Below, piece by piece: positions 41,925 to 50,776 of a stretch of 64,000 nt of DNA; position 1 is the stretch's first letter; each line of letters opens with the position of its first letter. The notes below the pieces were generated by a model. That model was not told the DNA's origin. It saw only the letters and a list, made by a program, of their open reading frames with translations, and made no database searches. Origin of the DNA: Haliotispira sp965263485. Lineage in GTDB: Bacteria; Spirochaetota; Spirochaetia; SP-2023. The DNA is taken from contig CBDHHO010000001.1 in NCBI GenBank assembly GCA_965263485.1, positions 930,001-994,000 on the forward strand, read 5' to 3'. Made by a program: the position numbers and the translations under genes.

Positions 41925-43004
41925 TCAACTGTAGCTTGCCTTTAGGGCGCCCAAAGAGCTCTCGCGCAAAATCAAACGACCGCTCAGCTTTTGTTTGATC
42001 GGGGCCTGAAAACTGATATTGCCCTGTTCGATCAAGTCCATTTTCTCGAGCAGGCGGTGCACCACCCGGGCGCCAATTTCCCGGCGAGGTACCTCGACAG
42101 AGCTGAGAGGCGGCTCAAAGTAGGCACTGGCCGCCAGATTGTCAAAACCGACCACAGCCATATCCTCAGGAATGCGATAGCCCAAAGACTTGAGCGTCTT
42201 CATGCAGTTATACGCGGTCAGGTCGTTGCAGCAGACCATCGCCGTAGGCCTTTCTGCTTCATCCGTACTCTCTAGCTGCCTGGCAAACTCCAATGCCTCG
42301 GGATACGGATTGATCACATAGGGCCTTGCCGCAGAGAGACCTCTGGAATGCAGGGCATCTCCGAATGCCTCCTGTCTCATGCGAAAATGGGGGGTGTCCG
42401 GCTCGCAGCCTACAAAGCTGATCTGTTTATGCCCCTGGCTTTTCAGATGATCTGCAATTTCATACATAATATCGCTGTTATCCATGTCAATGAAATCGAA
42501 GGGGAGGCGACTGTAGAGAATGTCGAGAAAGACAATCGGCAAAGTCATGCTGGCAGTCAGTTGCATCACATCCTCTTCATCCAGTTCGGCTGCAATCACG
42601 GCCAGAGCGCGTTTGCCCTCATTGCCACTGTCCTCCTGGTCGAAGACCTCGCCAATCGCCTTCTGGATCCCCGCCCTGTCCCAGGGCACAGTCCGCACCT
42701 CCAGCTGGACCATATTGTGCATCGCATAGTGCATCATTCCCATGATATAGCCGTCGACAAAGTCCTGGTGCCGGGCGTTGAGGATCTGGCCATGTTTGAC
42801 AATCTGCAGGGTGCAGATCCGGGCCCGTGCCCGCTTTTCAATGTTCGGCTTTGGCAGCAAGCCCTTGTGATAGCCCATTTCAAAGGCAACCTGACGGATA
42901 TGACGGGCCAGGCCATTGCTGACTCCCCTGCGATGGTTGAGCGCGAGCGAGACTGTGGCAGGCGAAACCCCCGCCTTTTGCGCAATATCTTTTACTGTTG
43001 CCAT
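41925..43004 (-). CDS. LacI/GalR-family transcriptional regulator of the ketose operon
   Basis: A 359-residue repressor with HTH ATVKDIAQKAGVSPATVSLA, hinge HIRQVAFEMGYHKGLLPKPN, and an effector domain (ADHLKSQGHKQISFVGCEPD, VCCNDLTAYNCMKTLKSLGY, MAVVGFDNLAASAYFEPPLS and SVEVPRREIGARVVHRLLEK). The long insertion after the first strand, VRTVPWDRAGIQKAIGEVFD, is unusual. It is divergent from the transketolase-transporter-kinase operon, with 192 bases between the two genes, so it most likely controls that operon in response to the imported sugar or its phosphate. Confidence 0.9.
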   Translation of the reverse strand: MATVKDIAQKAGVSPATVSLALNHRRGVSNGLARHIRQVAFEMGYHKGLLPKPNIEKRARARICTLQIVKHGQILNARHQDFVDGYIMGMMHYAMHNMVQLEVRTVPWDRAGIQKAIGEVFDQEDSGNEGKRALAVIAAELDEEDVMQLTASMTLPIVFLDILYSRLPFDFIDMDNSDIMYEIADHLKSQGHKQISFVGCEPDTPHFRMRQEAFGDALHSRGLSAARPYVINPYPEALEFARQLESTDEAERPTAMVCCNDLTAYNCMKTLKSLGYRIPEDMAVVGFDNLAASAYFEPPLSSVEVPRREIGARVVHRLLEKMDLIEQGNISFQAPIKQKLSGRLILRESSLGALKASYS

Positions 43005-43113
43005 TAATCCTTTTTCTGCTTCCGTTTACCAAGCATAGCCAAGTTGCGCCTTCCGATCAACTAAAATTATTTAGTACTATTTATATTATTATGTAAAATA
43101 AATAAAATTTTTA

Positions 43114-43142
43114 TTGACAGACGAAATAAAGCGTGATATGAT
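43114..43142 (+). promoter_or_regulatory. Near-consensus promoter of the ketose operon
   Basis: TTGACA (43114-43119), 17-base spacer, TATGAT (43137-43142). The surrounding 100 bases are very AT-rich. The operator seen in the first island (TTTAGATCGATCTAAA) is absent, so the two LacI proteins have different sites; I could not identify this one with certainty. Confidence 0.8.
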
Positions 43143-43196
43143 TATATTCGTGATTTATTTTTTCCAGCTTTTGTTTCACTGTTTGAGGTTTCTCCG

Positions 43197-44087
43197 ATGC
43201 ATGATCATTCGCATGACCATTCGCACAGCAATTCTATGGACTGCCATTCCCTGATGGAGGCTGCGAAAAAGGCCAGGAAATACGTGCTGGACCAGATCTA
43301 TGCTGCAGGTTCGGGGCACCCTGGCGGCAGCCTGTCCTGCATCGAAATCCTGTGCGCCATCTTTTTGCACCAGATCAGGCCAGAAGGAAAGTGGACTGAG
43401 AAGGCAGACCGGGACCACGTGATCCTGTCCAAGGGGCATGCCGCGCCAGCCCTGTATGCTGTGCTGGCGCTCTCTGGCCTGATTGAGGAAAAGGACTTGC
43501 TGACCTTGCGCCAGCTCGGTTCCGCGCTGCAGGGGCACCCCGACCGCTCGCGGCTCCCGGAGGCCGAAATGTCTACCGGATCGCTGGGGCAGGGCTTGTC
43601 CGTGGGCCTGGGGCAGGCGATGGCGCTGGAGCTTATGGGCAGTGAGCACTTTGCCTATGTCGTGCTCGGAGACGGGGAGATGAACTCCGGCCAGATATGG
43701 GAGGCCATCGCCTATGCGGGCGGTCACAGGGCAGGAAAACTGATCGCTATTCTCGATGCCAACGGCATACAGAACGACGGCTTCAGCGCGGACATCCTGG
43801 ATATGAGGCCATATGAGGCGAAACTGGCAGCCTTCGGCTGGGCGGTGCAGACCATCGATGGCCAGAGTATGAGAGAGGTGGCCCAGGCCCTCGAATGGGC
43901 CACAGGACAAAGCGGACAAAGCGGGCAAGGCAGCCAGGATGCAAACAAGCCCAAGTTTATCGTAGCCCAGACCCGAAAGGGAGCTGGCGTTTCCTTTATG
44001 GAGGACCAGATCGACTGGCACAGCCACTCTTTGAGCGAAGAGCAATACCAAGATGCGCTCGCAGAAGTCCTGGGAGGCTCGTCATGA
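43197..44087 (+). CDS. Transketolase, N-terminal (thiamine-diphosphate binding) subunit
   Basis: A 296-residue half-transketolase: GHPGGSLSCIEILCAIFLHQ, RDHVILSKGHAAPALYAVLA, the GDG box VVLGDGEMNSGQIWEAIAYA followed by N (LDANG), and KPKFIVAQTRKGAGVSFME. The first 16 residues are His/Asp/Ser-rich (MHDHSHDHSHSNSMDCH), an odd leader. The alternative start MDCHSLMEAA would drop it, but no better ribosome site supports either. The stop overlaps the next ATG (ATGA). With the C-terminal subunit it forms the enzyme that exchanges two-carbon units between ketose and aldose phosphates. Confidence 0.92.
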   Translation: MHDHSHDHSHSNSMDCHSLMEAAKKARKYVLDQIYAAGSGHPGGSLSCIEILCAIFLHQIRPEGKWTEKADRDHVILSKGHAAPALYAVLALSGLIEEKDLLTLRQLGSALQGHPDRSRLPEAEMSTGSLGQGLSVGLGQAMALELMGSEHFAYVVLGDGEMNSGQIWEAIAYAGGHRAGKLIAILDANGIQNDGFSADILDMRPYEAKLAAFGWAVQTIDGQSMREVAQALEWATGQSGQSGQGSQDANKPKFIVAQTRKGAGVSFMEDQIDWHSHSLSEEQYQDALAEVLGGSS

Positions 44088-45106
44088 TGGATTCATTGCA
44101 ATTTGACTTGGGCAGGGAGCTCTCCTTGCGCGATGCCTTTGCCAAGGTCGCAGAGGCCATTGGCAAAGATGATGAAAGGCTGATCATGCTCGATGCTGAC
44201 CTCTCGAAATCGACCAAGACAGCGGCCTTTGCCCGGCAGTTTCCCCAAAGAGCATTCAACATCGGCATCGCTGAGCAAAATATGGTCGGTATCGCCGCCG
44301 GCTTCGCGACCATGGGCTTTACCCCCTTTGTCAATACCTTTGCTTCCTTCCTCACCAGAAGGGCCTGCGACCAGATTGCCATTTCCGTAGCCTACCCCAG
44401 GCTGAACGTCAAGTTTTTTGGCTTCCACGGCGGCATCAATCTAGGCGAAGACGGGGCGACCCAGCAATCGGTGGAAGACTTTTCCATTATGCGGGGGATT
44501 CCCAATATCAGCGTTTACTCCCCGATCTGCCCCAACGACTTGGTCCTGATTGTGCGCCATATCCTGGCACATGATGGCCCCAGCTACGTGCGCCTGGCTA
44601 GGTTCCCATCCCCGGTGTTGGTGCCCGCAGAAAAACAGGTACCAGAATATTCGGGCTATCGGGTCTTTGCCCCCGGTAGTGGCCCAGATTGCCAAGACCG
44701 CCGACCCGATCTGGTCATCCTGACCACTGGAACGCTTACGGCCAGCATATTGCAGTTGCAAGAGCAGCTGTTCCGAGAGCAGAACCTGGCAGCAAGCATC
44801 ATTGCCGTCTCCCAGCTCAAACCCTTTCCCCAGGGAGCGCTCAGGGAAATCCTAGGGCTGCTCGCAGCCCAACCTGCCTCAGCTTCCTCAGTTCCTCTGG
44901 TCAGTGTGGAGGAGCACTCGATCCACGGAGGTCTCGCCGATGCCGCCTCGGCGAGCTTGGACCAGAGTGGCACAGCCCACCACATCCATCGGATCGGCAT
45001 CAATGATCGCTTCGGCGAGTCGGGAGCACCCCGGGAGCTGCTGGAGTTCTTTGGTCTAGCCGGTGAGCCACTGCGCAAAAAATTGCTTTCTATTTGTCAA
45101 AAATAA
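44084..45106 (+). CDS. Transketolase, C-terminal (pyrimidine-binding) subunit
   Basis: A 340-residue subunit from ATG 44084, with GGAGG 6 bases before it. Motifs are LIMLDADLSKSTKTAAFARQ, FNIGIAEQNMVGIAAGFATM (catalytic Glu in IAEQNM), FLTRRACDQI, FFGFHGGINLGEDGATQQSV and SVEEHSIHGGLADAAS. It provides the cofactor pyrimidine pocket at the subunit interface. Coupled by a 4-base overlap to the N-terminal half. Confidence 0.93.
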   Translation: MMDSLQFDLGRELSLRDAFAKVAEAIGKDDERLIMLDADLSKSTKTAAFARQFPQRAFNIGIAEQNMVGIAAGFATMGFTPFVNTFASFLTRRACDQIAISVAYPRLNVKFFGFHGGINLGEDGATQQSVEDFSIMRGIPNISVYSPICPNDLVLIVRHILAHDGPSYVRLARFPSPVLVPAEKQVPEYSGYRVFAPGSGPDCQDRRPDLVILTTGTLTASILQLQEQLFREQNLAASIIAVSQLKPFPQGALREILGLLAAQPASASSVPLVSVEEHSIHGGLADAASASLDQSGTAHHIHRIGINDRFGESGAPRELLEFFGLAGEPLRKKLLSICQK

Positions 45107-45121
45107 TCAGGAGGCTTTGCC

Positions 45122-46441
45122 ATGAAGAAAACAGCTATTTTTACCAGCGCATTGCTGCTGAGTATCTCTGCCTTCATTCTACCGCTCAGCGCCCGGGGTT
45201 CCTCTGGAGGTTCCTCTAGTGGCAAGGGAGAAAGTGCTCGCACGGTCAGCGTATGGTCCTGGTTCATCCAGGTCACGATGGAGAAGATTATCCGGGCCTT
45301 TGAGAAAGAGAACCCCGGCATAAAAGTAAAATATACTTATTACAACTACTCTCCCGAATATATTACCGCTTTGAAGGCCGCATCGACTTCAGGAAACCTC
45401 CCTGACGTGATCGGCCTGCAACCGGGGGCCTTCACACAGAAGTACAGAGAGCACCTGGTTCCCCTGAACAAACTGGCCCAAGAGGAATGGGGCAAAGGCT
45501 GGAGCGAGAAAATCTTTCCGATCAACCTCAAGCAGATGCGCCTGGGAAACCCTCCTGGCGACCAGGGCTACTACATCCTGCCCCAGGAGTCCCAGGTCCT
45601 GGCCGTGTGGTACAACAGGCTCATTTTTCGGGAACTGGGACTCGGTGTGCCCCAGAGCTACGCTGGGCTTGTCAGAGCGGCCCAAACCCTGAGAGAAAAC
45701 AATTACATTCCACTCTATCAAGGCGCTGCCGATGGCTGGCAGAACATCAATGTCTTTTTGATGATCGCCAACCAGTTCAGTCCAGGCATTATCGAGAGGG
45801 CCGAGAACAAACAAGTCCCCTGGAGCGACCCCAAAATTATTGAGTCCTTTCGGGCCTGGGAAAACCTGTTTCGAGATGGAGTTTTTCAAAAGGGTGCCCT
45901 GGGGACGCGGGCCTACCCGACAGGAGCTCAGCTCCTGGCCAACGGCAAGGTCGGAATGATGACCCTGGGCTCGTGGTATATGCAGGAGAGTAAGTTTCCG
46001 GGCAAGCTCTCAAAGTACATTGAAGGGATGCAGGGCCTCGACTATTTCTACTTCCCGCGCTTCCCTAGGTCTCTGAATGACTCTGTCCCCGTGGGCGGCA
46101 TCGACATCGGCTACGGGCTGACCCAGAATGGCAAAGACAACCCTGATGCCTGGAAACTTCTGGCATCGCTGGTCAACGGATCAGGGCTGCAACAGGCCCT
46201 GAACGACCTGAACAACCTGCCGGCCTTCAAAGGCCATCAGCCTGAAGGGGATATCAATGAGCACACGCTGGCCATGTACAACAGGTTCCTGGGCGATCTG
46301 CAAGTCGCCGAAAACCAGCGCATCGCCAGTCCCAAACTCCAGGATGCGCTGGAGAATGTACTCGCGGGCCTGGCTGCCGGGGATATGACGGCTCAGGAAG
46401 CAGGAGGCAAGCTCTCCAAGCTCTCCAAGCTCAGCTACTAG
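45122..46441 (+). CDS. Sugar ABC transporter substrate-binding protein
   Basis: A 439-residue family-1 solute-binding protein. Its signal sequence is MKKTAIFTSALLLSISAFIL ending at LSARGSSGG. The mature part has TVSVWSWFIQVTMEKIIRAF, NLPDVIGLQPGAFTQKYREH, VWYNRLIFRELGLGVPQSYA, and GAQLLANGKVGMMTLGSWYM. It ends in a small internal repeat (KLSKLSKLSY). AGGAGG-type site (CAGGAGG) before ATG. It begins 15 bases after the transketolase gene, which ties transport to pentose-phosphate metabolism in one operon. Confidence 0.9.
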   Translation: MKKTAIFTSALLLSISAFILPLSARGSSGGSSSGKGESARTVSVWSWFIQVTMEKIIRAFEKENPGIKVKYTYYNYSPEYITALKAASTSGNLPDVIGLQPGAFTQKYREHLVPLNKLAQEEWGKGWSEKIFPINLKQMRLGNPPGDQGYYILPQESQVLAVWYNRLIFRELGLGVPQSYAGLVRAAQTLRENNYIPLYQGAADGWQNINVFLMIANQFSPGIIERAENKQVPWSDPKIIESFRAWENLFRDGVFQKGALGTRAYPTGAQLLANGKVGMMTLGSWYMQESKFPGKLSKYIEGMQGLDYFYFPRFPRSLNDSVPVGGIDIGYGLTQNGKDNPDAWKLLASLVNGSGLQQALNDLNNLPAFKGHQPEGDINEHTLAMYNRFLGDLQVAENQRIASPKLQDALENVLAGLAAGDMTAQEAGGKLSKLSKLSY

Positions 46442-46488
46442 AGGGGACCTCTAAAGGACGGGAAAGAAATGGGGGAATCTACAGGTAG

Positions 46489-47361
46489 ATGAAGCAGAAC
46501 GGCCACAGCTCCCCGAAGGGCATATCTTCTTACCTCTTTATCTTGCCAGCTGTAATTCTCTTTTTATCCTTCATCGCCTACCCAATCTTCTGGCTGCTGG
46601 CGCAGAGCATCTCCCATACCGCAGAGCACAGCCCCGCCTCCAGCTATCTTAAGCTGCTCAAAGACCCTGTCTTCTGGCTGGCAGTGAGGAATATGGCGCT
46701 GTGGGGCTTGTTGACCATTCCTCTGCAGATGATCATGGGGGGCACAATCGCCTACTTGATCGAATTTTACACATCGAAATGGCGCAGCTTTTTCCGCACC
46801 ATGTACTTTCTTCCCGTGATCACCTCAGTCTCCGTGGTCAGCATTGTATGGACTCAGATATACACTCCCTACTACGGCATTGGCCAAAGGTACCTATCGT
46901 GGTTTGGCATTGTCTTGGAGAACTCCCCGATCGGGGACACCCGAATGGCAATTTACGCCCTGATTCTAGTCAATATCTGGCAGTGGACCGGCTTTTCCAT
47001 GCTGCTTTACATCGCCGGTTTCGTCAACTTTCCAAAAGAGACGCTCTCTGCAGCCAGGATAGACGGTGCCGTGGGCCTGGCCCTCGCTTTTCGCATCATC
47101 GTGCCGATGGTTTCCTACGTCACCCGCTCACTGCTCCTGCTGGGAATTATGGGAAGCTTGCAGACCTTTCCCATCGTTTTCTTGATGACTGGCGGCGGCC
47201 CCAACCACGCCAGTGAAATATTTGGCACATATATCTTTAAAAAGGCATTCATCACAGATAGTACCGGCGAGGGAGCAGCCTTATCGCTCATCGTGATCGC
47301 CATCGCCCTGGCCCTTTCCTGCCTGCAGGCGGCATGGTTCGGCAAAAAATCAAGGCATTAG
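46489..47361 (+). CDS. Sugar ABC transporter permease, MalF/UgpA type
   Basis: A 290-residue permease with six hydrophobic segments. The first is SSYLFILPAVILFLSFIAYP. The EAA loop is KETLSAARIDGAVGLALAFR followed by IIVPMV. A MITE left end (GGGGACCTCTAAAGG, 46444-46458) has landed between this gene and the binding-protein gene without its right half. The last gene of the transporter follows after 11 bases. Confidence 0.88.
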   Translation: MKQNGHSSPKGISSYLFILPAVILFLSFIAYPIFWLLAQSISHTAEHSPASSYLKLLKDPVFWLAVRNMALWGLLTIPLQMIMGGTIAYLIEFYTSKWRSFFRTMYFLPVITSVSVVSIVWTQIYTPYYGIGQRYLSWFGIVLENSPIGDTRMAIYALILVNIWQWTGFSMLLYIAGFVNFPKETLSAARIDGAVGLALAFRIIVPMVSYVTRSLLLLGIMGSLQTFPIVFLMTGGGPNHASEIFGTYIFKKAFITDSTGEGAALSLIVIAIALALSCLQAAWFGKKSRH

Positions 47362-47372
47362 AAGGTCAACAT

Positions 47373-48200
47373 ATGGGGCAAAGGAAGGGCATACACACTC
47401 TATTGATCCACATTCTGCTCTTTGGGATACTGGCCGTATGGATGATCCCGGAAGTATATATGTTCACGCTTTCTTTGCGGACACCAGCTCAAGTGTTTGA
47501 CCCCAAATTATTCACTTTTCCGATCAAGTTGGACAATTTTTCTCTGGTCATCCGCGACAATCCGCTCGAACTCTTTTTCTTAAACTCGCTGCTCATAAGC
47601 GTTGCCACAGTCTTTTTCGTGGCGCTCTTTGGCTCTTTGTTTGCATACGCAGTGAGCATACTCGAGATTCGGGGCCGCAAGGCCCTTTATCTGATGATCA
47701 TTATAACCCTGATGGTTCCTGTTACTTCGCTGGTACTGCCACTGGCGATATTGCTAAAGAACTTCGGCCTCTCGAATACCTACGCAGGCATTATATTGCC
47801 CTACACAGCCTTGGGCATACCATTTTGCGCCATCGTGGTCAAAGGCTTCCTGGACGACTCGCCAAAGGATTTATTTGAATCTTCGCGCATCGATGGCTGT
47901 AGTATTTTCCAGACCTACTTCCACATTGCCCTGCCCCTGATCCGCCCTTCCCTTATTTTTATCGTGATATGGCAGTTCATCAGCGCCTGGAACGAATTTT
48001 TTCTGGCCTTTGTCATCCTGACAGAAGACCGCGTGAAGACCTTAACCATTATACCAATGCAGTATTCCGGGTTTTACATGTCAAACCCGGGGGCTCTATT
48101 TGCCATCCTGACGTTGATCGCCCTGCCCTTGATCATAGTATATATTATGGTACAAAAACTATTTATACACGGCCTGACCACAGGAGCGCTGAAGGGCTGA
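47373..48200 (+). CDS. Sugar ABC transporter permease, MalG/UgpE type
   Basis: A 275-residue permease. ATG 47373 (GAAGGT 6 bases upstream) is preferred to ATG 47334, which lies within the previous gene. The EAA loop is PKDLFESSRIDGCSIFQTYF followed by HIALPLI, and the C-terminus HGLTTGALKG is typical. As in the first island, no ATPase gene accompanies the pair, so a shared ATPase elsewhere is needed. Confidence 0.88.
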   Translation: MGQRKGIHTLLIHILLFGILAVWMIPEVYMFTLSLRTPAQVFDPKLFTFPIKLDNFSLVIRDNPLELFFLNSLLISVATVFFVALFGSLFAYAVSILEIRGRKALYLMIIITLMVPVTSLVLPLAILLKNFGLSNTYAGIILPYTALGIPFCAIVVKGFLDDSPKDLFESSRIDGCSIFQTYFHIALPLIRPSLIFIVIWQFISAWNEFFLAFVILTEDRVKTLTIIPMQYSGFYMSNPGALFAILTLIALPLIIVYIMVQKLFIHGLTTGALKG

Positions 48201-48202
48201 AA

Positions 48203-49675
48203 ATGAATGGTGATCAAAGCTATATTGTCTGTGGCATTGATGTGGGCACATCATCGATCAAGGCCGTCGCGCTTGAGATAGAAGGGAATGCTTACCAGCT
48301 GCTCTGGTCTGCTGCAAGGCCATATAACGGAGATTTCAGTCCGGAAAGAGATGTCGCCAAATGGTATGAACAGATGGACGGTATCTTGGGAGATCTGCTA
48401 TCCCTTTACCTTCCCTGTGCCATCGGCTTTACCGGCCAGATGCACACCCTGTATGCAGAAACGGCAGGGGCGCGCCTGGACCTGCCAGCGCTCTTGTGGC
48501 TCGATATGCACGGCAGTCGGTATTTACCAGACCTGGGCATTTCTGATGACGAATTTATCCAGCATACCGCCAATCTACCCCTTCCCGACTTCACTCTGGC
48601 GAAGTGGCTATATGTGAAAAACGCATACCCGGAGGCGAGCTCGCAGATAGAGCGCTTATTGTGCGCCAAGGATATTGCGCGCCACTACCTCGACCCCCAG
48701 GCCGCCTTTGTCTTGGATCGAAACGAGGCGACAGGGACGCAGTGCTTCAACCCATTTACAGACCAATGGGCGAGCAAAATACTCCATGCGGCAGGGATCC
48801 CTAGGCGCATACTGCCCAAAATATCGGACAGCCGGGCGATAGCGGGTTATCTGAAACACAAGGGCCACTCCATACCCTTGATTCTGGGAACCGGGGATCA
48901 GGCGGCGGCAGTCAGGGCCCTCGGAGCAGATCGGGAAGGCATTATATCGGCCTCGCTAGGCAGCTCTGGGGTCTTATCCTTCCCCCTTCGGCAAGAAAAA
49001 ATTGCAGAGGACTGGGCGGGAGATTTCCACCTCTTTCCCTTAGGCTACAAATCGGGAGGCTACAAGTCGGGAGGCTACAAGTCAGGCCATGAAACAATGT
49101 ACCAGGCCATCGGCACAGTTCCAGCGCTTGGCAGTTCCTTGCATTGGGCCAGAAATATCTTTCAGATCCCATCGGCAGGCGAGTTTGGCAAGCTCGCTCA
49201 CGCGGCCCAAAGCAGAGACGCTGAGCTGATGTTTATGCCATACCTCGGCGGAATGGGGGCGCCAAATCCAAACCATGCCCTCAGAGGGGGGCTGATGGGC
49301 CTGTCTTTGGGCACTTCTGTCACAGATATCTTCAGGGCAATATTCAATGGTATCGGAATGGAGTTCTCCACGATTATCGAAGAGGCGAAATCGCTCGATA
49401 TTTCCACCAAAAAACTTATTTTCTCCGGCGGCGGGGTCCATATTGAGCCCTTGATCAAGGTAATCAGTTCGATCTTGGATATGGAGTGTTTCTATGCCGC
49501 CGAGGCAGAAATGAGTGCCTTCGGTGCTGCTTTGCTCGCAGCGGACTCTATCGATCCCGAGAATGGGATTACAGCCAGGACAAAGCACATCGACAGCAGC
49601 GATATTTCACCACTTGATCGAGATTATAGAAATAGGTGGAGAAAATACAGGCAAGTCCAGATTCCGCGCTTGTGA
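48203..49675 (+). CDS. FGGY-family carbohydrate kinase (xylulokinase-like)
   Basis: A 490-residue kinase from ATG 48203, 2 bases after the permease stop. The FGGY fold is shown by CGIDVGTSSIKAVALEIEG, AIGFTGQMHTLYA, ALLWLDMHGSRYLPDLG, GTGDQAAAVRALGAD, ISASLGSSGVLS, and the C-terminal GMGAPNPNHALRGGLMGLSL and KKLIFSGGGVHIEPLIKVIS. The layout is closest to xylulokinases. A three-fold YKSGG repeat (about residues 281-294) sits in a surface region. It probably phosphorylates the imported pentulose to feed transketolase; the exact sugar is inferred. Confidence 0.88.
   Translation: MNGDQSYIVCGIDVGTSSIKAVALEIEGNAYQLLWSAARPYNGDFSPERDVAKWYEQMDGILGDLLSLYLPCAIGFTGQMHTLYAETAGARLDLPALLWLDMHGSRYLPDLGISDDEFIQHTANLPLPDFTLAKWLYVKNAYPEASSQIERLLCAKDIARHYLDPQAAFVLDRNEATGTQCFNPFTDQWASKILHAAGIPRRILPKISDSRAIAGYLKHKGHSIPLILGTGDQAAAVRALGADREGIISASLGSSGVLSFPLRQEKIAEDWAGDFHLFPLGYKSGGYKSGGYKSGHETMYQAIGTVPALGSSLHWARNIFQIPSAGEFGKLAHAAQSRDAELMFMPYLGGMGAPNPNHALRGGLMGLSLGTSVTDIFRAIFNGIGMEFSTIIEEAKSLDISTKKLIFSGGGVHIEPLIKVISSILDMECFYAAEAEMSAFGAALLAADSIDPENGITARTKHIDSSDISPLDRDYRNRWRKYRQVQIPRL
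49043..49087 (+). repeat. In-frame 15-bp tandem repeat, three units, in the kinase gene
   Basis: Units at 49043-49057, 49058-49072 and 49073-49087 (GGCTACAARTCGGGA and a last variant) encode GYKSG three times. A multiple of three keeps the frame, so copy-number change would alter protein length only. Confidence 0.8.
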
Positions 49676-49800
49676 GCGCCCTTGTAGAAATTCGCTTTTG
49701 ATGCCAGACGAAGACTCCCATGCGAGCTGGCGCAGCATGGGAGAAACAGGGGAGGCCCGGGCGCAGCCAGGCCCGACCTTCCTCTCTGCGAGTGGCACCA
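49676..49800 (+). repeat. MITE remnant, left half, degraded
   Basis: GCGCCCTTGTAGAAATTCGC, then TTTTGATGCCAGACGAAG and GCGAGCTGGCGCAGCATGGG, as in the long MITE variants. No right end. It begins 1 base after the kinase stop codon. Confidence 0.6.
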
Positions 49801-49837
49801 TTTGCCATCACTTACGCGGTGCGTTACAATCACGACC

Positions 49838-50344
49838 ATGCGAGAGATGAGTATTCAGAATGTGTTATTTATTTGTATGGGCAATATCTGCCGTTCTCCG
49901 GCGGCCCATGCCGTGATGCGGCAGATCAGTCGGGAGCAGGGGCTGGGATGGCGCATCGACTCCTGCGGGACCGATGCCTTCCACCAAGGCGCGGGGCCCG
50001 ATGCGCGCATGCAGAAAGTGCTGAACCAACACGGTTACAGCGGCTTTCGTCACGAGGCCCGGCTATTCCGACCTGCAATGGCCTATGAGTTTGATTTGTT
50101 GCTGGCCATGGATCTGCGCAATTATCGGGATGTCTACGCTCAGTTGGACCACGATGCCCAATTGACAAGCAAGTTGTATTTGTTCCGTGACTTTGACCCG
50201 CACTTACTGGATTCAGCGGAGTCTCTGCCAACTCCGGGTGCTTCCCAAGCCGAGGTCCCCGACCCTTATTACAACGGGGACAAGAGTTTTCAGGAGGTGT
50301 TCCGGATGATTGTGCGCACTTGCCGGAATCTGGCGGCACTGTAA
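49838..50344 (+). CDS. Low-molecular-weight protein-tyrosine phosphatase
   Basis: A 168-residue protein from ATG 49838 (ATG 49847 is an equal choice; neither has a clear ribosome site). The P-loop is VLFICMGNICRSPAAHAVMR, with the CX5R catalytic signature C-M-G-N-I-C-R-S. The general-acid DP is in VPDPYYNGDKSFQEVF. The rest (DSCGTDAFHQGAGPDARM, FDLLLAMDLRNYRDVY) is typical. It dephosphorylates phosphotyrosine proteins or small phosphate esters in the cytoplasm. Confidence 0.92.
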   Translation: MREMSIQNVLFICMGNICRSPAAHAVMRQISREQGLGWRIDSCGTDAFHQGAGPDARMQKVLNQHGYSGFRHEARLFRPAMAYEFDLLLAMDLRNYRDVYAQLDHDAQLTSKLYLFRDFDPHLLDSAESLPTPGASQAEVPDPYYNGDKSFQEVFRMIVRTCRNLAAL

Positions 50345-50441
50345 TCTGTCCAAGAATCTGTCCAAGCTGCCGTGGGCATTCTGGTCTGGGATTTACGAAC
50401 CCGATATTTTTCCGGGTAGTTCCAGACCCCATTCCAAGGCT

Positions 50442-50465
50442 AAAAAAGCCCGGCAGAACCGGGCT
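50442..50465 (-). terminator. Intrinsic terminator of tRNA-Gly
   Basis: On the minus strand AGCCCGG-TTCTG-CCGGGCT forms a 7-bp GC-rich stem followed by six T residues, 6 bases after the tRNA 3' end. Confidence 0.85.
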
Positions 50466-50470
50466 TGCTG

Positions 50471-50543
<73 letters not shown>

Positions 50544-50697
50544 TTGTATACATATTGTTGAGCGAGGACTATCCCTATTACTCAAGAATCGGCCAGTATC
50601 ATAAGAAATCGGGGGAATTGTGCAAGCCCCTCCCTTTTTTCTCGCCTCGGGAACCATGCTTTTGGGCACCTCTAAAACAGGATAGAATCAAGTCGAT

Positions 50698-50776
50698 ATG
50701 GATAAGAAAAAGGAATCTGTTATTTTTGCGAAAGAAGGAAGGGATTCCAGTGTTGTTGAGGAGTGTAAAGAATTTA
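50698..50776 (+). pseudogene. Small open frame cut by a MITE
   Basis: MDKKKESVIFAKEGRDSSVV and then EECKEF, after which the frame enters the MITE at 50777. I do not recognise it. An A/G-rich start region without a clear ribosome site. It may be the 5' end of an interrupted gene or chance. Confidence 0.3.

Noticed and set aside
43060..43160. AT-rich gap as a replication origin
   Set aside because: No DnaA boxes were recognised and the region fits a divergent promoter.
47969..48202. Fusion of the permease and the FGGY kinase
   Set aside because: The upstream open frame is out of frame with the permease and overlaps its coding sequence; the kinase has its own ATG at 48203.
49838..50344. Arsenate reductase instead of phosphatase
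   Set aside because: The P-loop CMGNICRS and the DP motif fit LMW phosphatases; the extra cysteines of ArsC are not arranged as required, and no other ars genes are present.
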